Source: CBDCTM01 sp965222005 (GTDB lineage: Bacteria > Bacteroidota > Bacteroidia > Chitinophagales > Saprospiraceae). From it: a stretch of DNA of 64,000 nucleotides. The notes under the pieces are model-generated. The model was not told the DNA's origin. It ran no database searches and saw only the letters and a list, made by a program, of their open reading frames with translations. The stretch covers positions 4,774,001 to 4,838,000 of the forward strand of contig OZ244935.1 in NCBI GenBank assembly GCA_965222005.1, written 5' to 3'. Of the stretch, positions 9,617 to 17,745 are shown piece after piece. The position numbers were made by a program, and so were the translations under genes. Numbering within the stretch: position 1 is the first letter of the stretch; each line of letters opens with the position of its first letter.

Positions 9617-9675
9617 ATTTTATCTTGTTAAAGGGTTAGTGATAAATTTTAGCAAATGTACAGGCAACTGCTTTA

Positions 9676-10932
9676 TCATTTAATATTGAGACAGCGCAAT
9701 TGGTCGGAGAAAAAATCCAGCTCGTACACTTCATAATCTTCATAGCCTGTTCCCCATTGCATCCGGATTTTGTCCACTTCCTTTTTACGCAGCTGTTTTT
9801 CAGCACCAGATGTGATGGTATATGTGGTGGTATATTGTGTAAGCCTGTCCACGGGATTTACGATACCAATTTCTGTGACATTTGTATAAAGCCTTGTAGT
9901 GGAACCATCCAAAAAGCGAATGGTAATGGGAGCGCCTTTTTCGAGCACGCCAAACTCGCGCTGGGCCAGCTCGGAGGCAATTGTGATTTGGAGAGTAAGG
10001 TACCGAAAACCACCTGAAGAGGAGGAAATAAACCCTTCGCAGCTTATATAATTCCGCTCCTTCATATATGGAGCCAATTGCTCACTGGTGTGGGTAAACA
10101 ATAGCTGGGGAGCCATATCGCGGCGGCGCTTCCCACTAAATTCATCTACCCCTTCAAAGGCAATATCGCAATCGGGGCGGGGAGGATCAGTCATCACATT
10201 GCGATAGCTGGCTGATTTTTTGGAATTGCCAGAAAGGCCGCTTTCCTCGCTCCTTTCACTTTGGCTCAAAGAAAGGGTACCCATATCTGAAGTATTGGTA
10301 GCATCCAGTTTTGCAAGCAGTTTGTCCCGCTTTTTCTTGGGCATATCGATCATTTTTTGACAAAGGCGCGTATATTTTTCGGCTGCCTTTTTTCGGGATT
10401 TAGCCGCTTCTTCCAGCACTTTAGCTTCTGCCAATGCTTTTTCCAGCTTTTCGACTTCTTCCAGTCCGGTCTCCACATCTTCATTGGCCAGCCGCAGCTC
10501 TTCCTGTTTCACTATTCGGTTGATGCGAGCTTCCTTTAAAGCATCATTGGCCTTTAGCTCAGCAACCGCCGCCTCTTCGGCGCGTTCCACAGCCTGCTGC
10601 TGTGCCAGCTGCTCTTCGTAAGGAAGCTCCACGCCGTAGCGGTGTGATGACTTGCGCTGCTTGGTCTTCTTCTTTTTCCGTTTAGTTTCTTTCCTGTCTC
10701 GCTCTTTTTGCTTTATAGGATCTGGTGAAGGCTCCTCATTTTTAGGTTCCGCAGGTATTTGATCCTTTGACTCGTCATAATATCGCCAGGAACCATCCGG
10801 AAAGATGATAATTTTTTCATTGCTATCATTGACGATGACCTTCTGTGCACTCAACTCTGTACCTGCTAATAAACACAACAGCAGGCAGCTGCCGAAAAAC
10901 ATGCAGTTTTTTATACTAGTCATGGTATTCAT
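9676..10932 (-). CDS. Exported coiled-coil protein of unknown function
   Basis: I do not recognise a family. The likely start at 10932 (or 10923) gives about 418 residues with an N-terminal signal peptide (MTSIKNCMFFGSCLLLCLLAGTELSAQ, written here in two parts: MTSIKNCMFFGSCLLL then CLLAGTELSAQ). A short region KIIIFPDGSWRYYDE follows, a pattern common at the start of Bacteroidota exported proteins. Then come a lysine-rich stretch, an alanine/glutamate-rich coiled coil (about residues 110-200) and a beta-rich C-terminal domain (about 250-418). An upstream in-frame extension to 11094 exists but lacks a signal peptide and overlaps the divergent promoter region, so it is rejected. Periplasmic or outer-membrane-facing location is inferred. 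Confidence 0.75.
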   Translation of the reverse strand: MNTMTSIKNCMFFGSCLLLCLLAGTELSAQKVIVNDSNEKIIIFPDGSWRYYDESKDQIPAEPKNEEPSPDPIKQKERDRKETKRKKKKTKQRKSSHRYGVELPYEEQLAQQQAVERAEEAAVAELKANDALKEARINRIVKQEELRLANEDVETGLEEVEKLEKALAEAKVLEEAAKSRKKAAEKYTRLCQKMIDMPKKKRDKLLAKLDATNTSDMGTLSLSQSERSEESGLSGNSKKSASYRNVMTDPPRPDCDIAFEGVDEFSGKRRRDMAPQLLFTHTSEQLAPYMKERNYISCEGFISSSSGGFRYLTLQITIASELAQREFGVLEKGAPITIRFLDGSTTRLYTNVTEIGIVNPVDRLTQYTTTYTITSGAEKQLRKKEVDKIRMQWGTGYEDYEVYELDFFSDQLRCLNIK

Positions 10933-11135
10933 CGTTTGCAGTTTTAGGATGAGAGGGGACACAAAAGTAGGCAAATTCAAGCTTTTGGACACAACAAATG
11001 AAAGATCGATTGCTCCTCCTGGCGCTTTCCGACCATTTTCAAACGCATCGAAAAGCCATAAGATTGCAGTATAAGTCCAAATCCAATCATCCAAAAGGGG
11101 ATAATTGAATTAGGCTCCACTGGCCTACCTTTTGG

Positions 11136-11190
11136 CCGTTCAGCTATCGCCTATTTCAAAAATGTCGGATTTATCTTTTGAAGGTTCTTA
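11136..11190 (+). repeat. Dispersed intergenic repeat, copy 1
   Basis: This segment in the 313-base divergent intergenic region shares an exact 28-base core (11147-11174) with 53140-53167 and looser similarity on both sides. It contains the inverted repeat TTCAAAA ... TTTTGAA. Both copies lie upstream of a plus-strand gene in the same orientation. The rest of the 10933-11245 interval shows nothing else I can support. Confidence 0.7.
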
Positions 11191-11245
11191 TGTTTTCCCT
11201 TTCCAAAAAAAGCCTTTATTTTACAGCAACGCGAATAGCTACCCT

Positions 11246-12061
11246 ATGTTATGCAAACCGATGATACTGCTGTTTGAGATTGGATTTTTACCGATCAGGA
11301 TATGGGATATTCTGGATATCCTGATCGTTGGCTATCTCATATACCAGCTGTATAAGTTGCTGCGCGGAACGGTAGCCTTTAATATCTTCATCGGTTTTAT
11401 TTTCCTGTTTATACTGTATTGGGTGGTAGAACAGCTGAAAATGGACTTGCTCAGTTCCTTTCTCAGCCAGTTTGTAAGTGTGGGGGTGCTGATGCTGCTC
11501 ATTGTCTTCCAGCCAGAGGTAAGGCGTTTCCTCCTTTTGCTGGGCAACAGTACCCTGCGTCAGCGATCCAACTTCCTTAGCCGCCTGCTGGATCGCAACC
11601 TCGCTCCCCGCAAGGTAAGGCTTGACCAGGTGCGGGCGGTAAAAAAGGCTGTTTTGCGGATGAGCCGGGTACGTACCGGAGCGCTTATCGTTTTTGCCAA
11701 CAATAAAAGCCGGGAACTGTTTTCCGATAGTGGCGTGGTCATCAATGCGGATATAAGCCAGCAATTGATAGAAAGTATTTTTAACAAGGAAAGCCCGATA
11801 CATGACGGCGCTACGATCATTGCGGACGGAAAAATTATTGCGGCCAGTTGTATCTTGCCTATTTCGGCTAATAGCTCCATTCCCAAGCATCTGGGCCTGC
11901 GGCACCGTGCCGGCATCGGGGTAACAGAAAACACCAACTGTGGGGCTTTGATAGTAAGCGAAGAGAACGGAGAGGTGGCTTATGCCGAGCGTGGCCAACT
12001 GGAACAGCATATTGACGAAAATCGGCTGACAGCTATTTTACGACAACAATTAACCGGATGA
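11246..12061 (+). CDS. cdaA: Membrane diadenylate cyclase CdaA
   Basis: CdaA joins two ATP molecules into the second messenger c-di-AMP, which controls potassium/osmotic balance and envelope homeostasis. From the ATG at 11246 (or 11261) the protein has about 271 residues: three N-terminal transmembrane helices (IWDILDILIVGYLIYQLY, VAFNIFIGFIFLFILYWV, SVGVLMLLIVFQPEVRRFL) and a C-terminal DisA_N cyclase domain with the DGA motif (HDGATIIADGKI, about residue 186) and the RHR motif (LRHRAGIGV, about 218). An in-frame extension back to 11132 lies inside a dispersed repeat and is unlikely to be coding. No CdaR partner follows; instead the GNAT gene overlaps its stop by 4 bases (ATGA), so they are translationally coupled. 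Confidence 0.94.
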   Translation: MLCKPMILLFEIGFLPIRIWDILDILIVGYLIYQLYKLLRGTVAFNIFIGFIFLFILYWVVEQLKMDLLSSFLSQFVSVGVLMLLIVFQPEVRRFLLLLGNSTLRQRSNFLSRLLDRNLAPRKVRLDQVRAVKKAVLRMSRVRTGALIVFANNKSRELFSDSGVVINADISQQLIESIFNKESPIHDGATIIADGKIIAASCILPISANSSIPKHLGLRHRAGIGVTENTNCGALIVSEENGEVAYAERGQLEQHIDENRLTAILRQQLTG

Positions 12062-12588
12062 TCATCACACGCATCGAGGAGTTTCAAATCATTGAGGCCG
12101 TGCAGCAAGCTATCAGCCAATTGCTGGCCACAGCCTTTTCTACCTATCCGCCAGGGCGTACTTACTACAAGCAAAAACCCAGCTTTCGCTACTTAGCCTG
12201 GGAGGATGACAAGCTCATCGGCCATCTGGCCGTGGAGCACCGGATGATTAGCATCGGCGGCAGAGAAACACCCATCTTTGGAATCGCCGACCTTTGCATT
12301 TCGCCCAACCATCAGCAAAAACAAATTGCTTCCGAACTCCTCCAGCAGCTGGAACAACTGGGCAAATCACATGGCATCCAATTTCTACTATTAGTTGCCC
12401 AGGAGCATGGGGTTTATCTGAAAAATGGCTTCCGGCTGGTCCATAACCCCTGCAAATGGCTAATTATTCAGGAGCATCAATCGCTTGGATTAGGGCATCG
12501 CAAGCTCAAAGACTGCCTGATGGTAAAGGCTTTGGGGCCCTTAAAATGGTCGGATGGCCTGGTCGATTTTATGGGGCATATTTTTTAA
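12058..12588 (+). CDS. GNAT-family N-acetyltransferase
   Basis: The 176-residue protein has a GNAT fold: AWEDDKLIGHLAVEHRMI (beta-2 to beta-4), IADLCISPNHQQKQIASELL, whose basic/glycine-poor variant of the acetyl-CoA pyrophosphate loop sits about residue 80-95, and FLLLVAQEHGVYLKNGFRLV as the C-terminal half. It should transfer an acetyl group from acetyl-CoA to an amine; the substrate is unknown. Its ATG overlaps the cdaA stop codon (ATGA), implying co-expression with the c-di-AMP synthase. Confidence 0.85.
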   Translation: MIITRIEEFQIIEAVQQAISQLLATAFSTYPPGRTYYKQKPSFRYLAWEDDKLIGHLAVEHRMISIGGRETPIFGIADLCISPNHQQKQIASELLQQLEQLGKSHGIQFLLLVAQEHGVYLKNGFRLVHNPCKWLIIQEHQSLGLGHRKLKDCLMVKALGPLKWSDGLVDFMGHIF

Positions 12589-12616
12589 ACGAAGGCGGGC
12601 AAAAGATAAATCAAAA

Positions 12617-12652
12617 TTGGCTGCTATACTTCCCACTATTCCTTTATATTTG
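12617..12652 (+). promoter_or_regulatory. Candidate promoter of the M20 peptidase gene
   Basis: TATATTTG at 12645-12652 matches the TAnnTTTG -7 box about 42 bases before the start codon. A TTGG at 12617-12620 is the best -33 candidate although the spacing (24) is long. Confidence 0.4.
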
Positions 12653-12693
12653 CGCCCAGCTAACATTCTCAATTCTATACAATCCTCTTTATT

Positions 12694-14091
12694 ATGAAAG
12701 TTTTGCAAAAATACCATAGGGAAAACAAGCAGCGCTATTTAGACGAATTGCTCGAATTGCTTCGCATCCCATCCATAAGCGCTGATTCGCGTTACAAAAA
12801 GGACGTTGCCAAAGCGGCCAATTATATAAAAGACAAGCTTAAATCTGCCGGTGCCAACAAGGTGAGTGTCAACAAAACCCAAGGCCACCCCATCGTTTAC
12901 GGAGAAAAGATCATCGACAAAAAAAAGCCCACCGTTTTGGTATATGGCCACTACGATGTGCAACCACCTGATCCGCTCGACTTATGGAAATCTGAACCCT
13001 TCAATCCTGTCATCAAAAAAACCAAGATCCATCCGCAGGGCGCAATTTTTGCACGCGGCTCCTGCGATGACAAAGGCCAGCTCTACATGCACATCAAAGC
13101 CTTTGAAGCCATGCTGGCGAATGACTGCCTGCCATGCAACCTAAAATTCATGATCGAAGGAGAAGAGGAAGTGGGGTCAAATAATCTGGAGAAATTTTGC
13201 CGCGATAATGTAAAAAAGCTGGCCTGCGACATGGTGCTCATCTCCGATACCTCCATCATTGCGAATAAAACGCCCAGCATTACCACGGGTTTGCGCGGCC
13301 TGAGCTATGTGGAAGTCATGGTCACCGGCCCCAATCGCGATCTGCATTCCGGCGTATATGGCGGTGCGGTTGCCAATCCCATCAATGTACTCTCCAAAAT
13401 GATCGCTTCGCTCCATGATAAGCGCAACCGGATCACCATCCCCGGTTTTTATGATGATGTGCAAAGGGTGAACAAAAAGGAGCGCGAAGAGATGAATAAA
13501 GCTCCCTTTAGTGTAACAGCTTACAAAAGGGATTTGCAAATCCGCGATCTGCATGGCGAAGATAAGTACACTACACTGGAGCGTACCTCCATCCGCCCGA
13601 CATTGGACGTCAACGGCATTTGGGGCGGCTACACTGGTGAGGGTGCCAAAACGGTGCTCCCATCAAAGGCTTATGCCAAGATCAGCATGCGGCTGGTGCC
13701 CAATCAAGACCCCGATAAAATCACCAAGCTCTTTGCCAAGCATTTCAAGAGTATTGCTCCGAAGGGCGTAAGAGTAGAAGTGCATGCCCATCACGGGGGT
13801 TTTCCGGCCGTTACGCCTACCGATTCGCTTGAGTATCAGGCAGCGCATCTGGCGCTAAAGAAGACCTTCGGCAAGGCGCCCATTCCGCAGCGCAGCGGTG
13901 GCAGCATTCCGATAGTGGCTTTGTTTGAAAAGGTGCTGGGAGTCAAAACGATTTTGATGGGCTTTGGCCTGGATAGCGACGACATCCATTCGCCCAACGA
14001 GCATTACGGCCTGTTCAATTATTATAAAGGCATCGAAACGATTCCATACTTTTTGCAATATTATGCAGAATTGAAAAATGGCAAGAACTAA
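12694..14091 (+). CDS. M20-family dipeptidase
   Basis: A 465-residue cytoplasmic metallopeptidase of the M20 family (carnosinase/DapE-like dipeptidase group). The first metal ligand lies in VLVYGHYDVQPP (His and Asp, near residue 85), the bridging Asp in ARGSCDDKGQL, and the catalytic/ligand Glu pair in IEGEEEVGS near 157. The lid/dimerisation domain occupies about residues 200-370. Metal ligands near the end include the histidine in DIHSPNEHYGL. It probably hydrolyses dipeptides to free amino acids. No signal peptide. The FKBP gene begins 53 bases after its stop. Confidence 0.92.
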   Translation: MKVLQKYHRENKQRYLDELLELLRIPSISADSRYKKDVAKAANYIKDKLKSAGANKVSVNKTQGHPIVYGEKIIDKKKPTVLVYGHYDVQPPDPLDLWKSEPFNPVIKKTKIHPQGAIFARGSCDDKGQLYMHIKAFEAMLANDCLPCNLKFMIEGEEEVGSNNLEKFCRDNVKKLACDMVLISDTSIIANKTPSITTGLRGLSYVEVMVTGPNRDLHSGVYGGAVANPINVLSKMIASLHDKRNRITIPGFYDDVQRVNKKEREEMNKAPFSVTAYKRDLQIRDLHGEDKYTTLERTSIRPTLDVNGIWGGYTGEGAKTVLPSKAYAKISMRLVPNQDPDKITKLFAKHFKSIAPKGVRVEVHAHHGGFPAVTPTDSLEYQAAHLALKKTFGKAPIPQRSGGSIPIVALFEKVLGVKTILMGFGLDSDDIHSPNEHYGLFNYYKGIETIPYFLQYYAELKNGKN

Positions 14092-14144
14092 CGAAGATCT
14101 AGCTAATCCTTGCTTCTTGAAAATGTATTCTTTAAACAAAATTC

Positions 14145-14729
14145 ATGGATAAATTCAGTTACAGCGTAGGCATCTTTGTTGCGCAAAACTTAAAAAAACA
14201 AGGGATTGGTCAAATCAATGCCGAAGACCTGGTAAAAGGAATCGTCGATGTCATAAATGATCAGCCTTACCAAATTCAGCTTGAAGAAGCCAACCAGATA
14301 CTTCAGCAGGGTTTGCGGGAGCAGGCGGGTAAGCAATTTGCCGACAACCTCAATAGCGGCAAGCTTTTCCTTGAAGACAATGCCGCCAAGGAGGGAGTCA
14401 TCTCTCTGCCAAGTGGCTTACAATACAAGGTGCTGAAAGAGGGCCAGGGCGATTCTCCGAAAGCTACTGATAAGGTGACCACTCATTATCACGGCACCCT
14501 TATCGATGGGCAGGTATTTGATAGCTCAATGGAGCGTGGCCAGCCCGCTACCTTTCCCGTGAATGGAGTGATAAAGGGCTGGATAGAAGCCTTGCAACTG
14601 ATGAAAGTAGGCTCAAAATGGCGCCTTTTTGTACCCCACTTCCTGGCTTATGGAGAGCAGGGAGCAGGGGAAGCCATCCAACCCTTTTCAACCCTTATTT
14701 TTGATGTAGAATTATTGAAAATCAACTGA
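14145..14729 (+). CDS. FKBP-type peptidyl-prolyl cis-trans isomerase, Mip/FklB-like
   Basis: The 194-residue protein has the two-part layout of Mip/FklB isomerases: an N-terminal dimerisation helix region (DKFSYSVGIFVAQNLKKQGI, about residues 2-75) and a C-terminal FKBP domain (about 95-194) with VTTHYHGTLIDGQVFDSS, the VIKGWIEALQLMKVGSKW loop and the active-site aromatic residues. It catalyses prolyl isomerisation. Unlike typical Mip proteins there is no signal peptide: the protein starts directly at what is normally the mature N-terminus, so it is predicted cytoplasmic. Confidence 0.92.
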   Translation: MDKFSYSVGIFVAQNLKKQGIGQINAEDLVKGIVDVINDQPYQIQLEEANQILQQGLREQAGKQFADNLNSGKLFLEDNAAKEGVISLPSGLQYKVLKEGQGDSPKATDKVTTHYHGTLIDGQVFDSSMERGQPATFPVNGVIKGWIEALQLMKVGSKWRLFVPHFLAYGEQGAGEAIQPFSTLIFDVELLKIN

Positions 14730-14950
14730 TTATACATTGAACTGATTTAAACTATTGTATTGTTGTTGAGGCTTGGCCATTGTAGGTTCTGGCGATTTCT
14801 CTTTTTGAGTGCGTACCTGTATGGTACGGACGATAAAAGGAAAGAAGTCAGGTTCTATAAGGGCTGGAGCTGCAAACCATTAGAAAAGTTTAAATCAGTC
14901 CATTATTAACGTATTCACTATACTTTTTACTCACTAAAAAACTAAGTACT

Positions 14951-15580
14951 ATGAAGTGTTTTAAAGTTTTTATGATTCTGGCTGCCCTAGGCATTAGCCA
15001 GCTTTCTATTGCGCAGAGTGCCTTCGGTGTTCGCCTGGCGGCCAATATTGCTACAGTAGAAATTAAAGACGATGACAGTGGCGTCTCTGTGGAGCCTGAC
15101 AGTCGCGTTGGACTTAATTTCGGGCTTTTGTTAAATTCGCCAATTACCGAGAACTTCTTTCTCCAGCCAGAGCTCAATTTTATCCAGAAAGGATATAAGT
15201 TATCTATTTTGAACTCCGATGTAGAGGCTATTATGAATTATGTCGAAATACCAGTATTGGGCAAATATGCCTTTGGTTCTGAAAACATTGGCGCATTCAT
15301 TCTTTTTGGACCCGCTATCGGCTTTGCCATTAACGGTAAAGTCAAAGAGGGGAGCAACGAAGAAGATATTGATTTTGACCGTGATATGATAAAACGCCTC
15401 GATCTTGGTTTACATTTTGGTGCTGGCATCACCATTCCGGTGGGCCCTCTTGATGTATTTATCGATGCCCGTTACCTGCTTGGTATTGCAGATATTAATG
15501 ACGACAGCGATGACAGCAGCTCTACCAAACACAAAGGCTTCAACATCGGTGCCGGTATCCTGATACCAATGGGTGAATAG
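14951..15580 (+). CDS. Small outer-membrane beta-barrel protein (porin-family / PorT-like)
   Basis: A signal peptide (ending ISQLSIAQS) precedes alternating hydrophobic strands: FGVRLAANIATVEI, RVGLNFGLLLNSPITENFFLQPELNFIQKG (quoted in part only), NYVEIPVLGKYAFG, and glycine-rich C-terminal strands with GFNIGAGILIPMG. This is the outer-membrane beta-barrel domain very common in Bacteroidota (OMP_b-brl_2/PorT-like group). The 209-residue length fits an eight-stranded barrel. Specific role unknown. A strong terminator follows immediately. Confidence 0.82.
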   Translation: MKCFKVFMILAALGISQLSIAQSAFGVRLAANIATVEIKDDDSGVSVEPDSRVGLNFGLLLNSPITENFFLQPELNFIQKGYKLSILNSDVEAIMNYVEIPVLGKYAFGSENIGAFILFGPAIGFAINGKVKEGSNEEDIDFDRDMIKRLDLGLHFGAGITIPVGPLDVFIDARYLLGIADINDDSDDSSSTKHKGFNIGAGILIPMGE

Positions 15581-15607
15581 GTTCTTACCGATTCTGAGTA
15601 AACTGAA

Positions 15608-15639
15608 AAGCGGATCAATTCAAATGAATTGATCCGCTT
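15608..15639. terminator. Strong hairpin terminator between convergent genes
   Basis: A perfect 15-base inverted repeat (15608-15622 with 15625-15639, arms AAGCGGATCAATTCA / TGAATTGATCCGCTT) with a 2-base centre is followed by CTTCTTTG. It sits 28 bases after the barrel-protein stop and 58 bases beyond the end of the amidase gene, so it can serve both strands. Confidence 0.88.
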
Positions 15640-15696
15640 CTTTGTCAGTGAAAACTGGTTTAATGATTCCACTCCTACTCACTCATTCAATGACAC

Positions 15697-16800
15697 TCAT
15701 TCAATGACCTCAATATACGCCCCATACACCCACTCTCTCCGACCGATACGGTACCATTTTCCTTTCTCTTCGCGGATTTTCACCAAGGTATCCAGCTGTA
15801 TCTGCCGGACACGCGGAAAGTTGGTGCCGGGACCGGAGCGGACATTCAAAAAGCTGGCAAACTGCACGCGCCCTGTTTTCACCTCCACGATGCGAACCAA
15901 GCGGTGATACACCCATTTGCCACTTCCTATTTTGTACCAATTACCCTTTTGATCGATAATCTCAACGGAGCTGCCATCTTTCAGCACTTCTACTACGGGA
16001 TGCCGGGTGCCGGGGCCGCTGCGCACATTGAGACCGGTGGGGTCTTCCACCACGCCATCCTTTTTGGCAAAGGTAATGACTACATAATGCTTATGTACCC
16101 AACGGTTATCGCCAATTCGGTACCAGTTGCCCAATTGCTCAAAAACCTCCAGTTCATCATTTTGATGCAATTGGTCGATCACCGGATACTGTACCCCATT
16201 ACCTGTTCTTACATTTAGCTCCGCAGTGTTTACAAAGCCTCTTTTCATGGGATTCTCCATTTTGAAAGCCAGGCCCTTGTTGACCTTGTTTCTAAACGCC
16301 TGCCAGTCAGCCTCATTAATCATCATCCTGGGGCAAAGCTTGCCGGTAATGTCATAGTGACGGTACATTTCATTGATCGTAAAATTGTATTTATTGAGCA
16401 GGTGGCGGGCTAGATCGACCGAGTGGCGATAGGTCTTATTCCAATCTCCATCAGAATTTACACACATCTCCAGACCTATTAGAAAGTAATTAGGCGTAAG
16501 CCCATCTTCCCGGATACTCTCGCCAATAGGCCGGTATCTCCTCCCTCCCACATGATAGGCCACCTCATGATCGGGCAGGCATTGGATAATGGAATGATCA
16601 TCCACAATGTAATGGGCCGAGGCATATACCGAAGTGGTATTGAAATAATTGCGGTTGCGGATGGCATTAGCTCCTCTATGGAGGTTGGCTGTCCAATGGA
16701 TCACGAGCCCTTTTAGCTTTCGGATGGTGTACCAACTGCGGTTGCGAAGGGCTGGACGTGTTTTGCGGTTGGTGATAAATTTTTGGGTAATCGGAAGCAT
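15697..16800 (-). CDS. N-acetylmuramoyl-L-alanine amidase with three SH3b domains
   Basis: Residues 25-175 form an Amidase_2 (PGRP/T7 lysozyme-like) zinc amidase: GLVIHWTAN (first Zn-His), SAHYIVDDHSIIQCLPDHEVAYHVG, and YRHYDITGKLCPRMM (second His and the Cys ligand). Residues 185-367 hold three tandem bacterial SH3 domains, each with an LNVR(S/T)G(P/N)G signature and an xNWYRIG/GKWVY ending, which bind cell wall. The enzyme cuts the bond between MurNAc and the peptide. No signal peptide or membrane segment is visible at the N-terminus, which is unusual for a housekeeping wall enzyme and more like phage endolysins or T6SS/other-secreted effectors. Confidence 0.9.
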   Translation of the reverse strand: MLPITQKFITNRKTRPALRNRSWYTIRKLKGLVIHWTANLHRGANAIRNRNYFNTTSVYASAHYIVDDHSIIQCLPDHEVAYHVGGRRYRPIGESIREDGLTPNYFLIGLEMCVNSDGDWNKTYRHSVDLARHLLNKYNFTINEMYRHYDITGKLCPRMMINEADWQAFRNKVNKGLAFKMENPMKRGFVNTAELNVRTGNGVQYPVIDQLHQNDELEVFEQLGNWYRIGDNRWVHKHYVVITFAKKDGVVEDPTGLNVRSGPGTRHPVVEVLKDGSSVEIIDQKGNWYKIGSGKWVYHRLVRIVEVKTGRVQFASFLNVRSGPGTNFPRVRQIQLDTLVKIREEKGKWYRIGRREWVYGAYIEVIE

Positions 16801-16945
16801 AGGTGGTCTTTTGCAGGTGGTTCAATACCAAATGTAGATAAAGAAATACAATTTATAAAAAATTATAATCTTTAAATGTAGGCAATTTTGCCGAAATTAA
16901 AAAAGCTGTATTTGCTATTTGTTGGCTTTATCCTAATTTTGATAC

Positions 16946-17641
16946 ATGTTGCATATTGACATTATCAGCCTTTTACCTGAATTGCTCCAAAGCCCCTTCC
17001 AGCATTCGATACTCAAACGGGCTGCCGAAAAAAACCTTTTGCATATCAGCTTGCACGACCTTCGGGAGTTTGGGATCGGAAAACACCGACAGGTGGATGA
17101 CTACCAATATGGCGGTGGTGCCGGTATGGTAATGATGCCCCAACCCCTGGCCAGCTGCCTCGACAAACTGCTGGCCGAACGTACCTACCACGAGATCATC
17201 TTTATGACGCCCGATGGCGAGCGGCTTAGTCAAACCACAGCCAATGCATTGTCTCTAACCAACAACCTCATAATCATTTGCGGACACTATAAAGGCATCG
17301 ACGAGCGAATTCGCAAACACTATGTAACCAAAGAAATCAGTATCGGCGATTTTGTCCTTTCAGGCGGCGAGTTGGCTGCAGCAGTGCTGGTGGATGCCAT
17401 CGGACGGCTCATCCCCGGTGTACTGAATGATGAAACCTCTGCCCTATCTGATTCTTTTCAAGACAATTTGCTCGCCCCGCCCGTGTACACCCGACCTGCA
17501 GAATTTAATGGCTGGAAGGTGCCCGATGTACTCCTTTCGGGCAACGATAAGGCTATCGACGAGTGGCGCTATCAGCAGGCTGTGGATCGTACCCGACAAC
17601 GTCGGCCGGATCTACTGGAAGAGGAAGAAGACTTTGACTAG
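16946..17641 (+). CDS. trmD: tRNA (guanine-N1)-methyltransferase TrmD
   Basis: TrmD methylates G37 of tRNAs at N1 using S-adenosylmethionine, preventing +1 frameshifting. The 231-residue SPOUT protein shows the knotted SAM site: DDYQYGGGAGMVMMPQPL, IIICGHYKGIDERI and EISIGDFVLSGGELAA, plus the C-terminal VLLSGNDKAIDEWR segment. The ATG at 16946 gives the standard N-terminus MLHIDIISLLPEL. In many bacteria trmD sits with rpsP-rimM-rplS; none of these are adjacent here. Confidence 0.96.
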   Translation: MLHIDIISLLPELLQSPFQHSILKRAAEKNLLHISLHDLREFGIGKHRQVDDYQYGGGAGMVMMPQPLASCLDKLLAERTYHEIIFMTPDGERLSQTTANALSLTNNLIIICGHYKGIDERIRKHYVTKEISIGDFVLSGGELAAAVLVDAIGRLIPGVLNDETSALSDSFQDNLLAPPVYTRPAEFNGWKVPDVLLSGNDKAIDEWRYQQAVDRTRQRRPDLLEEEEDFD

Positions 17642-17655
17642 CATAAAAGTCAACT

Positions 17656-17676
17656 ACCACCTTCCAAGAAGGTGGT
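17656..17676 (+). terminator. Hairpin after trmD
   Basis: ACCACCTTC (17656-17664) pairs perfectly with GAAGGTGGT (17668-17676) around a 3-base loop, 15 bases after the trmD stop. A second small hairpin, CACCCC...GGGGTG, follows at about 17686-17702. The T-run is short. Confidence 0.6.
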
Positions 17677-17730
17677 TTGTATGCCCACCCCTAAAAGGGG
17701 TGCCATAGCCCGCCCAATCAGTGTTTGACA

Positions 17731-17745
17731 TGAGGAAATATATTT
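17731..17745. repeat. Left half of the palindromic target plus 9-bp target duplication of IS copy A
   Basis: The last nine bases, AATATATTT (17737-17745), are repeated directly after the element at 19370-19378. Joining this flank to 19379-19383 recreates TGAGGAAATATATTTCCTCA, a perfect 20-base palindrome, as the original target. Outside it, GCCCAATCA (17712-17720) is repeated inverted as TGATTGGGC (19407-19415). Confidence 0.85.

Noticed and set aside
11288..12010. 240-codon minus-strand frame opposite cdaA
   Set aside because: Shadow of cdaA; no signal or domain.
16934..16941. TAATTTTG promoter box before trmD
   Set aside because: Only 4 bases separate it from the start codon, so it cannot be the promoter of a leadered transcript.
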